34,911 bases of DNA from JADJYF01 sp043782755 (GTDB lineage Bacteria; Pseudomonadota; Gammaproteobacteria; Ga0077536): the NCBI GenBank assembly GCA_043782755.1, contig JAYWAC010000157.1, positions 1 to 34,911 of the forward strand. Direction: 5' to 3'. The notes beneath the pieces are model-generated. The model was not told where the DNA came from, ran no database searches, and was given only the letters and a program-made list of their open reading frames with translations. Positions 31,400-34,911 of the stretch are shown here, piece by piece (the first letter of the stretch is position 1; every line of letters starts with the position of its first letter). The translations under genes and the position numbers were made by a program.

Positions 31400-33322
31400 A
31401 TGAGCATCTTCGACCATTACCTGCATCGCTACGCCGCGACTGTCCAGGAAGAACTGACCCTCATCGAATACCTGGAACTGTGTCGCAAGGATCCCGCGAG
31501 CTATGCCACACCCGCCGAGCGGATGTTGCACGCCATCGGCGAACCGGCACTGATCGACACGCGCCAGGATCCACGCCTGTCGCGCCTCTTCTCCAACAAG
31601 GTGTTGCGCATCTATCCGGCCTTCAAAGATTTCTTTGGCATGGAGGAGACCGTCGAGAAGATCGTCGCGTTCTTCAAGCATGCCGCACAGGGCTTGGAAG
31701 AGAAAAAACAGATTCTCTATCTGCTCGGCCCGGTCGGTGGTGGTAAATCCTCGCTGGCAGAAAAACTCAAGGTGTTGATGGAGGAATGCCCCATCTATGC
31801 GCTGAAGGGCTCGCCCATCAATGAATCGCCGCTCGGACTCTTCCATCCCGACAAAGACGGCGCACTGCTCGAAGCGGAATACGGCATACCGGCCCGTCGC
31901 CTGACCGGACTCATGTCGCCCTGGGCAGTGAAACGTCTGGCGGAATTCGACGGCGATATCTCGAAATTTACCGTGGTGCGTTTGCGACCTTCCGTGTTGC
32001 GCCAGATTGCCATCGCCAAGACCGAACCGGGCGACGAAAACAATCAGGACATCTCGTCCCTGGTCGGCAAGGTCGACATCCGCAAGCTGGAACGTTACGC
32101 CCAGCACGATGCCGACGCCTATTCCTACTCCGGCGGCCTGTGTCTCGCTAACCAAGGCTTGCTCGAATTCGTCGAGATGTTCAAGGCCCCGATCAAGGTG
32201 CTGCACCCGCTGCTGACCGCCACCCAGGAAGGCAACTTCAAGGGCACCGAAGGCCTGTCCGCGATCCCGTTTGATGGCCTGATCCTGGCCCACTCCAACG
32301 AATCGGAATGGCAAGCCTTCCGTAACAATCGCAACAACGAAGCCTTCCTCGATCGCATTTATATCGTCAAGGTGCCCTATTGCCTGCGGGTCTCCGAGGA
32401 AGTGCACATCTACGAGAAGCTGCTCGCCAATTCGGCCCTGGCCGATGCGCCCTGCGCGCCTGGCACGCTGGAAATGATGGCGAGCTTCGCCGTGCTGTCG
32501 CGCCTCGCAGAGCCAGAGAATTCATCGCTGGAATCGAAGCTGCGCATCTACGACGGCGAGAATCTCAAAGACACCGATCCCAAGGCCAAGAGCTATCAGG
32601 AGTACCGCGACTTCGCCGGTGTCAACGAAGGCATGAACGGCCTGTCGACACGCTTCGCCTACAAAGTCTTGTCCAAGGTCTTCAATTTCGATCACGGCGA
32701 AGTGGCGGCCAATCCCGTCCATCTGCTCTATGTGCTGGAACAGCAGATCGTGCAGGAGCAGTTCCCGCGCGAGATAGAGGAGAAATACATCGCCTTCATC
32801 AAGGGCTATCTGGCGCGCCACTATGCCGAGTACATCGGCAAGGAGATTCAGACCGCCTACCTTGAGTCCTACTCGGAATACGGCCAGAACATCTTTGATC
32901 GCTACGTGACCTATGCCGACTACTGGATACAGGACGAGCAATACCGCGACCCGGACACCGGCGAGATGGTCGACAGAGCCGGCCTCAACGCCGAACTGGA
33001 GCGCATCGAGAAACCGGCAGGTATCAGCAACCCCAAAGACTTCCGCAACGAAATCGTCAACTTCGTGTTGCGTGCGCGGGCCGCTAACGGTGGCCAGAGC
33101 CCGTCCTGGACCAGCTATCAGAAGCTGCGTGAAGTGATCGAACAGAAAATGTTCTCCAACACCGAGGAATTGCTGCCGGTGATCTCCTTCAACGCCAAGT
33201 CGTCCAACGACGACCAGCAGAAGCATCGCGATTTCGTCGATCGCATGATCACCAAGGGCTATACCGAGAAGCAGGTGCGCCTGCTGTCGGAATGGTATCT
33301 GCGTGTCCGCAAGTCTTCCTGA
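31400..33322 (+). CDS. prkA: PrkA/YeaG serine protein kinase (AAA+)
   Basis: The 640-aa protein aligns from its first residues (MSIFDHYLHRY) with E. coli YeaG. It contains Walker A GPVGGGKSS at residues 110-118, the highly conserved DENNQDIS-LVGKVDIRKLE block, and a C-terminal PrkA domain ending in EWYLRVRKSS. PrkA proteins are AAA+ kinases or proteases linked to nitrogen starvation and stress. GAGGAG nine bases upstream supports the start at 31400. An ATG at 31331 also has AAGGAG, but that site lies at the very 5' end of the predicted sigma-54 transcript. It is followed by yeaH after 25 nt. Confidence 0.95.
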   Translation: MSIFDHYLHRYAATVQEELTLIEYLELCRKDPASYATPAERMLHAIGEPALIDTRQDPRLSRLFSNKVLRIYPAFKDFFGMEETVEKIVAFFKHAAQGLEEKKQILYLLGPVGGGKSSLAEKLKVLMEECPIYALKGSPINESPLGLFHPDKDGALLEAEYGIPARRLTGLMSPWAVKRLAEFDGDISKFTVVRLRPSVLRQIAIAKTEPGDENNQDISSLVGKVDIRKLERYAQHDADAYSYSGGLCLANQGLLEFVEMFKAPIKVLHPLLTATQEGNFKGTEGLSAIPFDGLILAHSNESEWQAFRNNRNNEAFLDRIYIVKVPYCLRVSEEVHIYEKLLANSALADAPCAPGTLEMMASFAVLSRLAEPENSSLESKLRIYDGENLKDTDPKAKSYQEYRDFAGVNEGMNGLSTRFAYKVLSKVFNFDHGEVAANPVHLLYVLEQQIVQEQFPREIEEKYIAFIKGYLARHYAEYIGKEIQTAYLESYSEYGQNIFDRYVTYADYWIQDEQYRDPDTGEMVDRAGLNAELERIEKPAGISNPKDFRNEIVNFVLRARAANGGQSPSWTSYQKLREVIEQKMFSNTEELLPVISFNAKSSNDDQQKHRDFVDRMITKGYTEKQVRLLSEWYLRVRKSS

Positions 33323-33347
33323 TGCCGGCACGGGATAACACCAGGCC

Positions 33348-34601
33348 ATGGCCACCAGCCAGCTCATAGATCGACGCCTGAACGGGCGTCACAAGAGCGC
33401 GCAGAACCGTCAGCGCTTCATCCGGCGCTACAAGGAGCAGATCAAGCAGGCGATCGCGGAATCGATCGCTGGCCGCTCCATCACTGACGTCGCGAGTGGC
33501 GGCGAGGTCCGCATCCCCAAACGCGGTATCGCCGAACCCGAATTCCATTTCGGCAATGGCGGCTGGCGCCACGGCGTGCATCCAGGCAATCGCGAATTCG
33601 TCACCGGCGACACCATCGAACGACCCGAGGGCGGTGGCCAGGGTCAGGGCAATGAGGCCAGCGACAGCGGTGAGGGCGAAGACGACTTCACCTTCACCCT
33701 GACCCGCGACGAGTTCATGGATCTGTTCTTCGAGGATCTGGCGCTGCCCAATCTGCACAAGACCCGCATCCAGGCGCTGGTCGAGGAAGAAAGCGTGCGC
33801 GCCGGATATACCCACGACGGCGTGCCGAGCAATATCGACATCGTGCGCTCCTTGACCGGCGCACTGGCGCGACGCACCGCCTTGCGCGGACCGCTGCGCG
33901 CTGAGCTTATTGATCTCGAAGAGCGTTTGCTCGCCTGCGCCGACCCGCTTGAGAAAGCGCAGCTGCGCGCGACCATCGAATCGCTAGAGAAACGCATCGG
34001 CATGGTGCCCTTCCTGGACGAATTTGATCTCCGTTATCGCAACCGTGTGATGCGGCCCAAACCCTGCACCCAGGCGGTGATGTTCTGCCTCATGGATGTC
34101 TCAGGCTCGATGGACGAGCAGCGCAAGGACATCGCCAAGCGCTTCTTCATGCTGCTCTACCACTTCCTGCATAACACCTATGCACACATCCAGGTAGTGT
34201 TCATCCGTCACCACACCGCAGCCCAGGAAGTGGACGAACAGGAATTCTTTCAATCGCGCGACACCGGCGGCACCTTGGTCTCGACCGCGCTCGACTTGAT
34301 GGACCGTATCATTGCCGCGCGTTATCCACGCGAGGACTGGAATATCTACGCCGCGCAGGCTTCCGACGGCGACAACTGGCCGATGGACAGCGCGCGTTGC
34401 CGCGAACTGCTGGTTGAGCGCGTGCTGCCAGCCGTGCAGTACTACGCCTATGTGCAGATAGTTGCCGCCCAGGAGCAACAGCTGTGGGCCGAGTACGACA
34501 GCGTGCGCGCCGCGCACCCGCACTTCGTCATGCAGAAAATCGCCGAACGCAGTGACATCTATCCAGTATTCCGCCAGCTGATGCGCAAGACCACGTCATG
34601 A
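33348..34601 (+). CDS. yeaH: YeaH/YhbH family protein (DUF444, von Willebrand A-like domain)
   Basis: The 417-aa protein follows E. coli YeaH throughout: an opening IDRRLNGRHKSAQNRQRFIRR, a Gly-rich linker (GGGQGQGNEAS), LFFEDLALPNL, and a vWA-like region with the MIDAS motif D250-V-S-G-S254 (CLMDVSGSMDEQ), then YAAQASDGDNW. It works with PrkA in the stress and nitrogen response, although the mechanism is not settled. It sits between prkA and spoVR, overlapping spoVR by 4 nt (ATGA). Confidence 0.95.
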   Translation: MATSQLIDRRLNGRHKSAQNRQRFIRRYKEQIKQAIAESIAGRSITDVASGGEVRIPKRGIAEPEFHFGNGGWRHGVHPGNREFVTGDTIERPEGGGQGQGNEASDSGEGEDDFTFTLTRDEFMDLFFEDLALPNLHKTRIQALVEEESVRAGYTHDGVPSNIDIVRSLTGALARRTALRGPLRAELIDLEERLLACADPLEKAQLRATIESLEKRIGMVPFLDEFDLRYRNRVMRPKPCTQAVMFCLMDVSGSMDEQRKDIAKRFFMLLYHFLHNTYAHIQVVFIRHHTAAQEVDEQEFFQSRDTGGTLVSTALDLMDRIIAARYPREDWNIYAAQASDGDNWPMDSARCRELLVERVLPAVQYYAYVQIVAAQEQQLWAEYDSVRAAHPHFVMQKIAERSDIYPVFRQLMRKTTS

Positions 34602-34911
34602 GTGACAAACTGATCAGCAGCGAATCGGACTGGAGTTTCGAGATCGTCGAGCGCTTTGAGCAGGAGCTTGGTCACCTGGCGGACGAATACCGTCTCGACA
34701 CCTATCCCAACCAACTCGAAATCATCAGCTCCGAGCAGATGATGGATGCCTATGCCTTCACGGGCTTACCGGTGAACTACACCCATTGGTCTTTCGGCAA
34801 GCATTTCATCGCCACCGAACAGAACTACCGCCACGGTCAGATGGGTCTGGCCTATGAGATGGTCATCAACTCCAATCCCTGCATCTCCTATCTCATGGAG
34901 GAGAACACCCT
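34598..34911 (+). CDS. SpoVR family protein (YcgB-like), N-terminal part
   Basis: The frame starts with an ATG overlapping the yeaH stop and runs off the right edge, giving 104 residues. The visible part (DWSFEIVERFEQELGHLADEY, LEIISSEQMMDAYAFTGLP, YTHWSFGKHF) is the conserved start of SpoVR/YcgB proteins, which are normally about 500 residues. PrkA-YeaH-SpoVR is a conserved trio in proteobacteria, probably one functional unit. The 3' portion lies outside the window. Confidence 0.93.
   Translation, partial: MSDKLISSESDWSFEIVERFEQELGHLADEYRLDTYPNQLEIISSEQMMDAYAFTGLPVNYTHWSFGKHFIATEQNYRHGQMGLAYEMVINSNPCISYLMEENT

Noticed and set aside
31198..31746. Plus-strand frame of 182 codons upstream of and overlapping prkA
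   Set aside because: It overlaps the sigma-54 promoter and the prkA 5' end in another frame and has no ribosome binding site; only its first part could be a leader, which I cannot support.
31265..32407. Minus-strand frame of 380 codons opposite prkA
   Set aside because: prkA is unambiguous on the plus strand; the antisense frame has no recognisable domain and would run through the sigma-54 promoter.
1..34911. CRISPR arrays, tRNA or rRNA genes, insertion sequences
   Set aside because: I saw no regularly spaced repeats, no tRNA-like T-arm motif with a matching cloverleaf, and no transposase or integrase reading frame.

Overview
The window is GC-rich, densely packed bacterial chromosome. Rep helicase, TtcA, DinB, the PrkA/YeaH/SpoVR trio and the aerobic benzoyl-CoA (box) genes together point to an environmental, heterotrophic gammaproteobacterium; the genus cannot be read from the sequence. 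I saw no tRNA, rRNA, CRISPR array, intact insertion sequence or prophage gene.

Left part (1-10.2 kb): the 3' end of one unknown gene and a second unknown gene. Next comes a leftward group (exported small protein, NrtS-like membrane protein, nitroreductase, FmdB-like protein without its zinc ribbon), a rightward two-gene ABC exporter, a leftward pair (retropepsin-like protease and TraB-family membrane protein, 4-nt overlap), a small unknown gene, rep, and another small unknown gene.

Polyamine block (10.2-13.1 kb, leftward): a divergent SpeD homologue, spermidine synthase and a canonical AdoMet decarboxylase overlap by 4 nt each, with ttcA downstream. Ahead of the first gene lies a structured leader with a 9-nt Shine-Dalgarno match and a 35-codon reading frame whose stop overlaps the SpeD-like start. 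The SpeD-like protein keeps the residues of a pyruvoyl enzyme but has a changed cleavage site, so it may make the diamine used by spermidine synthase.

Benzoate block (13.1-20.0 kb): N-formylglutamate amidohydrolase is divergent from boxR-boxC-boxB-[2Fe-2S ferredoxin]-benzoate-CoA ligase. Benzoate would be activated to its CoA thioester, epoxidised by BoxB and ring-opened by BoxC under control of a benzoyl-CoA-sensing repressor. Two TGCA-N6-TGC(A/G) operator-like repeats lie at the boxR promoter. The usual reductase BoxA is absent and a small adrenodoxin-type ferredoxin occupies its place.

Right part (20.3-34.9 kb): a histidine kinase with a degenerate receiver, a REC-PAS-GGDEF-EAL protein, dinB, an exported protein and a lipocalin-like protein. 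An HxlR regulator is divergent from VOC, DUF899 and AHSA1 genes. A TetR regulator with an 11-bp-arm palindrome overlaps a Rieske oxygenase gene, and a 14-codon azoreductase-like stub lies upstream. After a terminator, a region with two sigma-54 promoter matches and an NtrC-like site leads into prkA-yeaH-spoVR; spoVR runs off the end.
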